Shown here: positions 22,673 through 33,976 of the stretch, one piece after another
Position numbering within the stretch: position 1 is the stretch's first letter
Layout of the letters: each line of letters begins with the position of its first letter
Assembly: GCF_904849725.1 (NCBI RefSeq)
Contig: NC_058521.1
Coordinates: 348,438,138-348,502,137, forward strand
DNA: 64,000 nt
DNA from: Hordeum vulgare subsp. vulgare
Lineage: Eukaryota > Streptophyta > Magnoliopsida > Poales > Poaceae
Direction: 5' to 3'
The notes under the pieces: generated by a model
Seen by the model: the letters and a program-made list of their open reading frames with translations, nothing else
Told to the model about the DNA's origin: nothing
Database searches by the model: none
Program-made: the position numbers and the translations under genes

Positions 22673-24040
22673 AGATCTCGCTTGTCCTCAAGCGAAAGCC
22701 TAGCTCAATAAATATGTCCACATGTTTAGGGAGCAAGGTGTCGACAAAACAAGATACGGACATGCATGCATCATGATCATGATCAGAACAGCAATACCAA
22801 CATATAATCTCTCATGCTGAAGTGATAATTCCTTCACAAAGTAAAGCATGGATCAAGAACCTTACCGAGAAGTAACAACCGATAGCCTTTAGTCATTGAA
22901 GCAATTGCAATTTATCACAACATCAGAAAGAGTCAAGTAAGAGCTTGTAAAGCAAATCCACATACTCAATCATTATTTTGTTCTCTACAATTGCTACAAC
23001 TCACGTGGTACTCATGAGATCAAAGTTTCAGCTGAACACAGACAAAGATAGGGGCTTATAGTTTTGCCTCCCAACTGCTTACCTCAAGGGTAATGTCAAC
23101 AATAATAATTCATGAATGCCTACCTCCAAGTTGACATATGAATATAGATCTTTCCCAAGCATGTGACGGTAGCCAAGACAAAGGCAAAACGAGGAATTGG
23201 TGAAGATCACCATGACACTTTCAGGGGAAAAAATTAAAGGTACAAGATAGGCCCTTCGCAGAGGGAAGCAGAGGTTGTCATGCGCTTTTGAGGTTTGGGC
23301 GCGTGTCCTCTTAGTGCGGAGGAACGCCACTTTATATTGCCCCCTGTGATAAAGAACTTTATTATGCAGTCTGTCGCTTTTATATCTTCCTCATCACAGG
23401 TTCGTATAAAGCTTATTTTTCACACACTAATAGATCATACATATTAGAGAGCAATTTTTATTGCTTGCATCGATGAAAACTTACTTGAGGGATCTTATTC
23501 AATCCATAGGTAGGTATGGTGGACACTCATGGCAAAACTGGTTTGAAGGTTTATGGATGCACAAGTAGTATCTCTACTTGGTGCGGGAGTTTTGGCTAAT
23601 ATGTGGTGGAAGCAATCATCACATGCTAAGGGATCTCTAAACATATAACATTGTTCAGAGCCAAGCAAACACAATCCATTACGTTGTCTTCCTTGTCCAA
23701 CATCTACTTCTAGGCATGCAATAGTTTAGTGAGTGTTCACTATAATAGATGGTGTCAGAGATGCTATATTTGTATGTGAACCTCTCCTTCTTTATCACTT
23801 CCTATTAATTGCAACCATGACCAAGGTCTACGTTTGCCTACCCTCAACAAGTTTCAATCCTCATTCTTTTTATATGTGAAGCCATCACTTCCCACAAGAT
23901 CATTACATGATGTTTCATGCTTTTGTTCTATTCTCACTCTTTTGATCATGGCAAGAGGCAAATCCCTTCAACTAAGACACTCATTATTATATGGCTCACG
24001 AGCAAGAATACATCGGGGGTGACACAAGGCAAAACTCAAT
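22673..24040 (-). other. 3' noncoding region of the minus-strand Athila-like element
   Basis: No gene is supported. A 26-base block at 23245-23270 (complement contains CTCTGCGAAGGGCCTATC) is shared with the 3' noncoding region of the element at 33977-43337. The rest is AT-rich with no convincing reading frame. Confidence 0.7.
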
Positions 24041-24639
24041 ACTAAAACATTAATACTTTTACTCTACCAAAAGATGTGATGGTGATACGATACCGGGGAA
24101 ACTCCCCCAAGCTTGGCACAAGCCAAGGGGATTGCCCATACCAATGCTCAGTTGTCTTCCTTTGGTGGTGATGGTGGAGTTGTTGCAACATGCGTTTGAT
24201 CCTACGTCTTCCAAGGCATTGGTGCTCCATCATGGAAAGATGAACAAGTCTCCGAAATCCTCGAATCAACAGCCAACCGTATTGATTTAAATCTACACTC
24301 ATAGATCTGGCCCTGGAGTTGATCAATCCTGTCATAGAGCCTGGAGAGATGCTTCCCAATGTCATTGGCATCAATCCTATGCTTGGTGGTGAACTCCGTG
24401 ATCATCATGTGGTTGGCGTTGAGTCCATGCTCCACCATCCCTTGGCACTTGAAGACTTGTTGCTCCGTTGCTTCGAGCCTCGTCTCCACGCTTCCGGTCT
24501 TCTTAGGCCCGTCAACATCATGGATGTGCAACATCCCATCACGCATCTCGATAGATTGAGGGTGTTGCAGCACTTCCGTGAGGTAGGTATTGATGACCTT
24601 CTCGAAGATCTTGTCCTTAGGAGCTTTTGGGGAAGTCAT
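24041..24639 (-). pseudogene. Second ORF of the minus-strand Athila-like element, unknown function
   Basis: An ATG at 24639 (MTSPKAPKDKIFEKV) opens a 145-codon frame rich in charged residues with heptad-like segments (EATEQQVFKCQG, HLSRLYDRIDQLQGQI), likely a coiled coil. It stops at 24202; a little weak coding-like sequence continues to about 24041. It lies 3' of integrase, the position of env-like or ORF2 genes in Athila-type elements, but I see no signal peptide or membrane helix. No domain is recognised. The GC-rich leader-like block upstream (24780-24870) may act as its 5' leader. Confidence 0.5.
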
Positions 24640-24779
24640 GGCGATCTAGATCTCCAACAGAAACAGGCTCGAAACAAAAAACAGAGGAAATCCGCTTGAT
24701 GCAGAGGTTAGACCATACGGAAGTATATATAATGATTTTTTCCATACCAGAAGGAGTCCCCTACACGAAAACAGAGTCG

Positions 24780-24870
24780 AGGAGGCGCACGAGGTGGCCA
24801 CAAGCCCTAACGGCGCGGCCAGGGGGTGGGCCCGCGCCGCGCAGGCTTGTTGCCTCCTCACGCACTTTCC
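24780..24870 (-). repeat. Internal copy of the LTR leader-like GC block
   Basis: On the minus strand this block contains ACAAGCCTGCGCGGCGCG, CCACCCCCTGG and CCGCGCC. It aligns with the LTR segments at about 22325-22405 and 30985-31075, which carry CACAAGCCTGCACGGCGCGG and GGCCGCGCC. It sits just upstream of the second ORF. The halves are self-complementary and could form a GC-rich hairpin. Confidence 0.65.
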
Positions 24871-25070
24871 GGACTACTTCCATTTTTTTATTTTTTTAAA
24901 TATTCCAGAACGGAGAAAATTTCCTATTGGAAAAGTTTTGGTCTCTGTTTTCTTACCGAATCACATACTTCTTCGTTTTTGGAGTCTCAAAAAGGCTGAT
25001 AAATGTCCCTTAGGTATTCTTCCGGAGTTATGGTATTGATGATATTGCTTTCAACATTTATGGGGGTACC

Positions 25071-26168
25071 TTAGATATAATGTTTGATTCTCTGCCCATT
25101 TACAACTCTCGGACGATTACCTTCTGTGTTGTTGATCTTGATAGCACCAGAAAGATATACTTCCTCAACAACATAGGGACCTTCCCATTTAGAGAGAAGC
25201 TTGCCTGCAAAGAATCTTAAACGAGAGTTATATAGCAAGACATAATCACCTACATTGAACTCATGCTTTTGTATCCTCTTATCATGCCACCTCTTAACCT
25301 TCTCTTTGAAGAGCTTGGCATTCTCATATGCTTTAGTTCTCCACTCATCAAGCGAGCTAATGTCAAATAACCTCTTCTCACCGGCAAGTTTGAAATCAAA
25401 GTTGAGCTCTTTGATTGCCCAATAAGCTTTATGCTCTAGCTCAAGAGGTAAGTGACATGCTTTACCGTACACCATTTTGTACGGAGACATGCCCATGGGA
25501 TTCTTAGGCAGTTCTATAGGCCCACACTGCATCATCGAGCTTCTTAGAGCAATTCTTTCTAGACCCGTCGACAGTCTTTTGTAGAATCAGTTTAATCTCT
25601 CTATTACTTAGCTCTACTTGACCACTGGACTTAGGGTGGTAGGGAGACGCAATTCTATGGTTGACATCGTACTTAGCAAGCGTTTTACGGAAAACACCAT
25701 GAATGAAGTGTGAACCACCGTCGGTCATTAGATATCTAGGGACTCAAAATCTAGGGAAGATAACTTCTTTCAGCATCTTGATAGAGGTGTTGTGATCAGC
25801 ACTACTAGTGGGGATAACTCCTACCCACTTAGTGACGTAATCAACAGCAACTAAGATATGCGTATACCCGTTGGATTTTGGAAAAGGTCCCATATAATGA
25901 AAGCCCCAGACGTCAAATGGTTCCATGACAAGTGAATCGTTCATAGGCATTTCCTGACGTTTGCTAATATTACCTATTCTCTGACATTCTTCACAAGACA
26001 AAACGAACTTACGGGCATCCTTGAAGAGGGTGGGCCAATAGAAACCTGATTGCAATACCTTGTGTCCAGTTCTATCTCCCGCATGGTGTCCTCCGTAGGT
26101 CTCGGAGTGACACTTCTGTAGGATTTGTCCCTGTTCATGTCCAGGTACACGACGTCTAATAACACCAT
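25071..26168 (-). pseudogene. Integrase of the minus-strand Athila-like element
   Basis: Reading leftward, a zinc-binding HHCC domain (GGHHAGDRTGHKVLQSG then CEECQR, about 26100-25990) leads into the rve catalytic core. The second core Asp (MTDGGSHF) and the Glu ([10 protein letters not shown]) are present. The first core Asp, normally in a WGIDFMGPF-type motif, is His here (codon 25897-25899), so the protein would be inactive. The C-terminal domain has WEGPYVVEEVYLSGAI and ends HYI at 25071. Stop codons or small frame breaks occur near 25743 and 25530. Integrase would insert the cDNA into chromatin. Confidence 0.88.
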
Positions 26169-26199
26169 CTACTCCTTCTTTATAAAGGTGAGGATCATC

Positions 26200-27227
26200 C
26201 TAGAAGTAGTGTCTCAAGTCAAAGAAGAATTTCTTCTTTTGCTGGTATGTGAAACTTGGTGGTATGTATTTGGCAACGATATAGTTTGCATAATCAGCAT
26301 ACCACGGTGCACTATATGAAGCATTGATGACATTTAATTGCTCATCGGGAAAGCTATCATCAATAGGTTGTGGGTCATCAAGAACGTTCTCCAACCTAGA
26401 CAAGTTATCCGCTACTGGGTTATCAGCACCCTTTCTGTCAACAACGTGTAGATCAAATTCTTGTAGCAAGAGAACCCATCTGCTAAGTCTAGGTTTAGCG
26501 TCCTTCTTCTCCATGAGGTACTTAATAGCAACATGGTCAGTGTGAATAGTGACTTTGGAATCAACTATGTAAGACCTGAACTTTTCACATGCAAACACGA
26601 CTGCTAAAAATTCCTTCTCCGTAGTAGCATAGTTTCTCTGGGCACCGTCTAGAGTTTTACTAGCGTAATGAATCACATTCAACTTCTTATCAACTCTTTG
26701 CCCTAGAACGGCACCAACAGCATAATCACTAGCGTCACATATGATTTCAAAGTGTAGGTTCCAATCAGGTGGTTCAACAATAGATGCAGTTATCGAAGCC
26801 CTCTTAAGTATTTCGAAGGTTCCTCAAAATCATCGTCAAAGACAAAAGGAATATACTTTTGCAAGAGATTGGTAAGAGGCCTAGAAATCTTAGAGAAGTC
26901 TTTAATGAACCTTCTATAGAAACCAACATGACCAAGGAAACTTCTTATTCCTTTGATATCTGTGGAGTATGGCATTTTCTCGATTGCATCAACCTTAGCG
27001 TTATCGACTTCAATACCTCTTTCAGAAATTTTATGTCCTAATATGATGCCTTCATTATCCATAAAGTGGCACTTCTCCCAATTCAAGACAAGATTGGTGT
27101 CTTTGCATATCTGTAAGATTCGATCAAGGTTGTTGAGGCAATCATCAAAGGAAGACCCGTAAACGGAGAAGTCATCCATGAAAACCTCGACAATCTTTTT
27201 ACAAAAGTCAAAGAATATAGCCATCAT
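26200..27227 (-). pseudogene. Reverse transcriptase (C-terminal half) and RNase H of the minus-strand Athila-like element
   Basis: The frame opening at 27227 carries the catalytic FMDD motif (VFMDDFSVYG, near 27170), a one-residue variant of YVDD. It continues through GIRSFLGHVGFYRRFIKDFSKISRPL. After a frame break near 26790, RNase H follows from about 26760, with [19 protein letters not shown], the TDHVAIKYL acid and [13 protein letters not shown] at 26390. It stops at 26200 and runs into integrase. A frameshift near 27230 separates it from the N-terminal half. Confidence 0.9.
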
Positions 27228-28492
27228 ACATCTTTGAAAGGTGGCAGGGGTGCATTACATAAGCCAAAATGCATACGTCTATAAGCAAAGGTACCGAAAG
27301 GGCAGGTGTAAGTGGTTTTCTCCTGATCGGATTGTGCAACTGGTATTTGGGAGAAACTAGAATAACCGTCTAGAAAGCAAAAGTGTCTGTGTTTGGATAG
27401 TCTTTCTAGCATTTGGTCGATAAAAGGCAAAGGGTAATGATCTTTGCTAGTCGCCTTATTCAACTTCCTAGAATCAATCACCATCCTATAGCCAGTAATG
27501 ATCCTCTGTGGGATCAACTCATCCTTCTCATTAGTGACAACAGTAATGCCTCCCTTCTTAGGAACGCAATGCACCGGACTCACCCAATCGCTATGAGCAA
27601 CAGGATAGATAATACACGCTTCCAGGAGCATTAGTTTTTTTTTTCTCACTACTTCTTTCATGTTAGGATTCAATCTCCTTTGATGATCAGCAACTGCTTT
27701 GAATTCCTGATGAATTTTGATCTTGTGTTGGCATAGAGTGGGACTAATGCCCTTAAGATCATCAAGAGTATATCCAATAGCAGCACGGTGCTTCCTCAGA
27801 GTTCTTAGTAACTTATTTTCTTCTTGCTCCGAGAGGCAAGAACTAATTATAACATGATATATCTCTTTTTCATCAATGTAGGCATACTTAAGAGTATCAG
27901 GCAACTGTTTAAGCTCGAACACAGGATCACCCTTTGGTGGGGGTGGATCCCCAAGCAGTTCAACAGGCAGATTATTCTTAAGGATACGATATTGTTCTAA
28001 GACAACTCTATCTATTTCATACCGTGCGTCCATATGCATATCATTTTCATGATCAAGCAAGTATTGCTCCAAGGGATCAGTAGGGGGCACGACAATAGAG
28101 GCTAAGGAAATAGTTTCATCCCTACTAGGCAACTCCTTTTCATGAGGTTGTCTACCAAACTTGGAGAAATTGAACTCATGTGACACACCTTCAAAGCCAA
28201 CAGTGACAGTTTGCTTCTCACGGTCAATATGAGCATTGACGGTATTGAGAGAAGGTCTGCCAAATATGATGGGACAAAAGCTATCTTGAGCGGTAGCAAG
28301 AACGAGGAAATCAGCAGGATACTTTGTTTTACCACACAAGACTTCAACATTCCTAACAATTCCCACAGGGCAGATAGTATCTCTATTGGCAAGCTGAATA
28401 GTGACATCTATTGGTTCTATCTCAACAGGTGCAATCTCATCTTTGACATCATCATACAAGGATCGAGGTATTGCACTAACACTAGCACCCAA
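27224..28492 (-). pseudogene. Protease and reverse transcriptase (N-terminal half) of the minus-strand Athila-like element
   Basis: The frame begins at the retroviral-type aspartic protease active site, where the Asp precedes LGASVSAIP (the Asp codon falls at the frame break near 28495). IIFGRPSLNT marks the end of the protease (about 28260). The linker continues to the reverse transcriptase fingers: VSPVHCVPKKGGITVV, RMVIDSRKLNKATSKDHYPLPFIDQ and CPFGTFAYRRMHFGLCNAP. A frameshift just after this motif (near 27235) ends the frame. Polyprotein order is gag-protease-RT, as in Ty3/gypsy. Confidence 0.9.
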
Positions 28493-29715
28493 GTCACATA
28501 AACCATGATAACATGATCTCCTATCTTAACAGAAACCACAGGCATGCCAACAACATGCCTATGTTTGTCTCTAACGTGAGGTTTATCAATTCTAACAGCA
28601 TCTTCACAAAAGTGAATATTATGTCCCTCAACTTCTTCAGACTGAAGATCTTTGATAATAGCAATGCTAGGTTCAACTCTAATTTTCTCAGGGGGTGTAG
28701 GTGTTCTAATATAGCCTCTACGTATCACAGTTGAAGCTTCGGAATGATCCTCTAACCTAACAGGGAAAGGTGGTTTCTCAATGTAAGCATTGGGAACCAC
28801 AGGATCATTATAGGCAATGACTCTCTCCTCAACTGGAGTGGGTTTAACTACATTGACTTCTAAAGGATGAGGATATTTAAACCACTTCTCTTTGGGGAGA
28901 TCAATATGAGCAGCAAAAGATTCACACAATGAAGCTACTATCTCAGAGTCAAGTCCATACTTAGCGCTAAAGTCACAAAAAGTATTTGTCTCAACAAAGG
29001 ATTTAACGCAACCAAAAGTGAAATTCATACCTGACTCCTTACCTTCTTCAAGCTCCCAATCTTCAGAGTTGTGTTTAACTCTCTCCAATAAATTCCATTT
29101 GAAGTCAATATCTATCTTCATAAAAGAACCGGTACAAGAAGTGTCAAGCATGGTGCGATCATCATGAGAAAGCCAAGCATAGAAGTTCTGAATGATAATT
29201 TCTCTCGAGAGCTCATGATTGGGGCATGCATATAGCATTGATTTAAGCCTCTCCCAAGCTTGAGCGAAACTTTCTCTGTCACGAGGCTAAAAATTATAAA
29301 TATAGTTTCGATCATGATGTACTAAATGCATAGGATAAAACTTTTGATGAAATTCCAATTTCAACCGATTGTAGTCCCATGATCCAGTATCATCACATAG
29401 CCTATACCATGTCAACGCCTTATCCTTCAAAGATAAAGGAAAGACCTTCTTCTTGACCTCATCCTCGGGCACACCTGCAAGCTTAAATAAACCACAAACC
29501 TCATCTACATAGATTAGATGCAAGTCTGGATCTGATGTTCCATCTCCTGTAAAAGGATTAGCCAGTAGTTTCTCAAGCATACCCGAAGGAAATTCAAAGA
29601 AAATATTTTCAATAGGTGCAGCAGGTTGAGGACCAACTCTTTGTGCTTCCGTTCGAGGTGAATATACCCCGAACAAGCCCCTCAAAGGATTAGTATCCAG
29701 AGTGACAAGTGACAA
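28417..29715 (-). pseudogene. Gag of the minus-strand Athila-like element
   Basis: From ATG at 29715 (MSLVTLDTNPLRGLFG) the protein contains the gag capsid-type region. FELAGVPEDEV-like helices and the LKDKALTWYRLCDDTGSW core are followed by LEFHQKFYP. A TAG at 29287-29289 interrupts the frame, which continues to PRDRESFAQAWERLKSML and a linker ending near 28417. A one-base frame break near 28495 precedes the protease. Gag would form the cytoplasmic virus-like particle. The start is the first ATG after the primer-binding site in frame with the conserved region. Confidence 0.87.
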
Positions 29716-29777
29716 TAAATTTCAGCACACTATATGAATGTTTTCTTACCAAATTCCACTTACCAAAGGCGCTTCAA

Positions 29778-29795
29778 TCCCCGGCAACGGCGCCA
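29778..29795 (-). promoter_or_regulatory. Primer-binding site, tRNA-Asp type
   Basis: The minus strand reads TGGCGCCGTTGCCGGGGA, 11 bases inside the 5' LTR end, the tRNA-Asp-complementary site typical of Athila-like elements. Confidence 0.88.
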
Positions 29796-29806
29796 GAAAA
29801 GAGTCT

Positions 29807-31330
29807 TGATGACCCACAAGTATAGGGTATCAATCGTAGTCCTTTCGATAAGTAAGAGTGTCGAACCCAACGAGGAGCAGAAGGATCCGACAAGTCATTT
29901 TCAGCAAGGAAAAATCTGCAAGCACTGAAATTGTCGGTAACAAGTGATTGTGTGGTGAGATGATTCGTAGCAAGCAACAAGTAAAAAAAGTAGCAACGGT
30001 GCAGAAAAGTGGCCCAATCCCTTTTGTAGAAAGGGACAAGCCTGGACAAAGTCTTATAAGAGGAAAAACGCTCCCGAGGACACACGAGAATTTCTGTCAT
30101 GCTAGTTTCATCATGTTCATATGATTCGCGTTCGTTACTTTGATAGTTTGATATGTGGGTGGACCGGCGCTTGGGTACTTCCCTTACTTGGACAAGCATC
30201 CCACTTATGATTAACCCCTCTCGCAAGCATCCGCAACTACGAAATAAGAATTAAGACAAAGTCTAACCATAGCATTAAACTAGTGGATCCAAATTAGCCC
30301 CTTACGAAGTAACACATAAACTAGGCTTTAAGCTTCTGTCACTCTAGCAACCCATCATCTACTTACTACTTCCCAATGCCTTCCTCTAGGCCCAAATAAT
30401 GGTGAACTGTTATGTAGTCGATGTTCAAATAACACCACTAAAGGAAAAACAACATACAACATATCAAAATACCGAATGAATACCAAATTCACGTGACTAT
30501 TATTAGCATGACTTTTCCCATGTCCTTAGGAACAAAAGTAACTACTCACAAAGCATAATCATAATCATGATCAGAGGTGTAATGAGTAGCATCAAGGATC
30601 TGAACGTAAACTCTTCCACCAAGTAATCCAACTAGCATCAACTACAAAGAGTAATCAACACTACTAGCAACCTTACAAGTACCAATCGGAATCGCGAGAC
30701 GGAGATTGTTTACAAGAGATGAACTAGGGTTTGGAGATGAGATGGTGCTAATGAATATGTTGATGGTGACGAGTCCCCTCCGATGAGAGGAGTGTTGGTG
30801 ATGACTATGGCGACGATTTCCCCCTCCGGGAGGGAAGTTTCCCCGGCACGATCATCCTGCCGGAGCTCCAGATTGGTTCTGCTCAAGTTCCGCCTCGTGG
30901 CGGCGGTGAAACCACGAAAAATCTCCCTTCTGATTGTTTCCTGGACGAAACCCTCCATATAGCAAAAGAGGGGGGCCAGTGGCCAGTGGGCTGCCCATAG
31001 GCCCCCATGGCGCGGCCTGGGGGCGTGGCCGCGCCGTGCAGGCTTGTGGGCACTCCCTAGTGCCCCTCCGGCACTTCTTGAGCCCAGTATTTTTTTAGAA
31101 ATTGGGAAAAAAATCTCCGTTGATTTTCATGGCGTTTGGAGTTGCGCAGAATAGGTATCTCAACTTTACTCCACTTTCAGGCCAGAATTCCAGTTGCCGG
31201 TATTCTCCCTCTTCATGTAAACCTTGCAAAATAAGAGAGAAAAGGCATAAGAATAGTACCGTGAAGTGAAATAACAGCCAAAGGAGAGATAAATACCAAT
31301 ATGAAAACATGATGCAAAATGGACGTATCA
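29807..31330 (-). repeat. 5' LTR of the minus-strand Athila-like element
   Basis: It runs from TGATGACCCACAAG to GGACGTATCA on the plus strand, 1524 bp, collinear with 21145-22658. A weak TATA-like CTATATGG lies near 30952-30962 on the minus strand, followed by the GC-rich leader block. Confidence 0.94.
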
Positions 31331-31800
31331 CCGACTTCCTTGTCGATTGGGCCGAAACCCATTTCCAGCCGCCGCCTCGAGACTCCACCTATTGGCGGAT
31401 GCACTTCAACGGATCGAAGATGCGAACTGGTGTGGGAGTCGGCATTGTCTTGACGTCTCCAAAAGGGGACTAGCTCAAATATGATCTCCAGATACACTTC
31501 GCCGCCTCCAACAACATCGTCGAGTACGAAGCGCTCGCTCATGGCCTCCGGCTTGCCAAGGAGATTGGCATCCGGCGGCTCCTTTACTTCGGTGAATCGG
31601 ATCTCGTGGTGCAGCAAGTCTCTGGGGAATGGGACGCCAGGGACGTCAACATGGCGAGCTATCGCTTCCTCATACAGCAGCTCAGCGGCCCTTTCGAGGG
31701 CTGTGAGTTTCATCATGTCCCGAGGGCGGACAACGAGGCGGCTGATACATTGGCCAAGATTGGATCTACAAGACAGGCTATTCTAGCCGGCGTCTCCCTT
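31331..31800 (+). pseudogene. Second (archaeal-type) RNase H of the Tat element
   Basis: Coding resumes in frame from 21144: DFLVDWAE is followed by an RNase H fold with YWRMHFNGSKM, VEYEALAHGLRLAKEIG, YFGESDLVVQQV and HVPRADNEAADTLAKIG. Two catalytic acids are changed relative to the usual family motifs (FDGS to FNGS, GDSDLV to GESDLV). A TAG at 31471-31473 breaks the frame. Having this second domain after the Ty3-type RNase H is a signature of Tat-lineage elements. Confidence 0.88.
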
Positions 31801-32350
31801 GAACAACTGCACAAGCCATCCATCAAGCCATCTCTGGAGTCGACGTCAATTTTTGTGCCAGTAGATCCCTCAGTACCAGCGCCATCGGGTACGCCAGCTG
31901 TGTCGGCTACAACTCATCTGCCGGCTACACTGGCTGTGCCGACTCCAATTGTTGTGCCGGCTACAACTACTTCGCCGGCTATGACGACTTCACCGGATAC
32001 AACAACAAATCCGGCTGCGCCAAGCCTCGAATCATGTCGTCTCGGCACCTAGTGGGTGGACGTCATGGAAGTAGATGGCAAGCCGGCTGCCACGACGGCA
32101 TCAGAGACAGAGAGTCTCGAGCCTGTGACTGCTTCATCAAGCTTGGGGGCTGCAGAAGCCCCTAATACTCAGGTCGAGATGGAGCCAGCCCTTGTGTCGG
32201 CTCCGTCGTGGGCTCAAGCCATCTTGGCCTTCCTTCTTCGCGGCGAGCTTCCTCAAGATGAGGCGGAGGTAAGGCAGATTCAACGCAGATCAGCAGCCTA
32301 CACCATCATCAATCGCGAGCTAGTTCGGCGTAGCGTGACTGGCATGTTCT
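31801..32350 (+). pseudogene. Pro/Thr/Ser/Ala-rich linker between RNase H and integrase of the Tat element
   Basis: The translation is a low-complexity repeat of PATTTSPAMTTSP-like residues, then a more ordered segment with AILAFLLRGELPQDEAEVRQIQRRSAAYTIIN (about 32215-32310). The latter is the conserved lead-in to integrase in this lineage. Stops are at 32050 and 32350. Confidence 0.7.
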
Positions 32351-33461
32351 AGCGCTGCGTCGAATCAGAAAAGGGGTCGGAGATCCTCAAAGACATACAC
32401 TAGGGTGAGTGTGGGCATCATGCCTCCTCTAGAACCCTGGTGGCCAAGGCGTTCCACCATGGATTCTATTGGCCCATGGCCCTCGAGGAGGTCGTGGACA
32501 TGGTCAACAAATGCGAAGGCTGCCAACGGTTTGGCACGCAGAGCCACATGCCGCCTTCAGCCCTCAAAACCATCCCCCTGTCATAGCCGTTTGTCGTCTG
32601 GGGTTTGGATATGGTGGGGCCATTCAAGACCGCTTGAGGCGGCATGACGCATATCTTGGTAGCCATCGACAAGTTTACCAAGTGGATCAAGGCTAGGCCC
32701 ATCAAGAAGCTTGACTGCCCCACGGCCTTCAGGTTCATCAAGGACAATGTTGTCCGCTATGGCGTCCCCCACAGCATCATCACCGACAATGACACCAACT
32801 TCGCCAAGGGTGCTTTGGCACTCTACTACTCCAAGGAAGGCTTCCGGCTCGACTTGGCATCGGTGGCACACCCGCAATCCAACGCCCAGGTGGAGAGAGC
32901 CAACGGCCTGATCCTGGGCGGCATCAAGCCAAGACTGGTGGCGCCACTCGTGACGTCAGCCGACTGCTGGTTCGAAGAGCTGCCGGCAGTGTTGTGGAAC
33001 CTCGGCACCACGCCGAACCGATCAACCGGCTTCACACCATTCTTTCTGGTATATGGGTCCGAGGCAATCATCCCCACGGATGTCGAGTTTGACTCGCCTC
33101 GGGTCACCTTATACACAGAGACAGAAGCAAATGAGTCAAGAGAAGATAGCGTCGATCTGCTCTAGGAGGGACGGGATCTAGCCATGATCCGGACGACAAG
33201 CTGAGGTACTACCGAAACAAGAAGATCAAGCCTCTCTCCTTCAGGGAGGGGGACTTGGTGCTCAAAAGAATCCAGTGAACAACCGGCCAGCACAAGCTCT
33301 CATCCCCATGGGAGGGCCCCTTCATCATCAGTCGGGCATTGCATAACAATGCATACTACTTGATTGATGCTCAAAAGCCAAGGAAGCACAAGAGAGACGA
33401 CTCCGACCAGGAGACAGAGAGTCCATGGAACGCGGCGTTGCTTCGCCCATTCTATTGCTAG
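32351..33461 (+). pseudogene. Integrase of the Tat element
   Basis: A zinc-binding region (GHHASSRTLVAKAF, CEGCQRFG) is followed by the rve core. All three acids are present: VWGLDMVGPF, SIITDNDTNF and NAQVERANG. In-frame stops lie near 32400, 32585, 32637 and 33163, and there is a frame change after the core. The C-terminal part (KLSSPWEGPFIIS, near 33300, then WNAALLRPFYC) follows. The protein is not translatable as one piece. Confidence 0.88.
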
Positions 33462-33976
33462 AATGCAAGCAAGAAAAATAAAAAGAGCATGTACGTATGT
33501 ATATTCCGCCCTCTTCAGGATTTCCAATTGAATGCAATGGGTGTTTCGAGCCGAGGCTTGGGACACGCCTCTTTTGGATTCATAACTAGAGTCTTCACTC
33601 GTTTGTGAGTCCCTTGGTCCGGCTCAACGATCTCAGGAGCTCGCTAGCCGGCCCGAACGATTTCCTTAGTTGTAGATGAGCGTATAGTGTACGCCGGGTC
33701 AAACGCTTACCGTCTCGTAACAGCTATAGACCGGCTCCCGACTGTCTGGCTAGCGAGGCGGTGGCAGGGAAGGCTGGTTGCATGAAAAGTTAAACTAAAA
33801 AAAGGGTTGCCGGCTTGGGTTGGTTTGATCATCTTTCCATCTTATTATTCTAACCGGCCTCTGTTGGCTTGTATTTGAGTCTTTAAGTCTTGATGGCTTA
33901 GAAAAATCTGAGTCCAATATTCTCAAAGGCAGAAGCCTCGTCCCAGTCACAGACCGGCTCCCGGTTGTCGGGCTGG
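33462..33976 (+). other. 3' noncoding region of the Tat element
   Basis: No gene is seen. Short strings with CCGGCT/GCCGGC recur. The last five bases, GCTGG (33972-33976), are the target-site duplication of the element inserted at 33977. Confidence 0.6.

Larger units (their letters stand above)
21145..31330 (-). mobile_element. Athila-like gypsy retrotransposon with full pol, near-complete
   Basis: LTRs at 29807-31330 (5') and 21145-22658 (3') flank a 7.1 kb internal region on the minus strand. The target-site duplication is CCGAC at 21140-21144 and 31331-31335. The primer-binding site next to the 5' LTR and the polypurine tract next to the 3' LTR are present. Coding order is gag, protease, reverse transcriptase, RNase H, integrase, then a second ORF. 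Over the first ~345 LTR bases I count roughly 4% differences between the two LTRs by eye, so the insertion is fairly recent. A few frameshifts and stops break the coding region. The family is among the abundant wheat RLG families (Fatima/Sabrina/WHAM type), not resolved here. Confidence 0.93.

Noticed and set aside
29778..29795. Possible tRNA gene near the tRNA-Asp-like sequence
   Set aside because: Only the 18-base primer-binding site is present next to an LTR; no cloverleaf can be formed. The same holds at 35400-35417.
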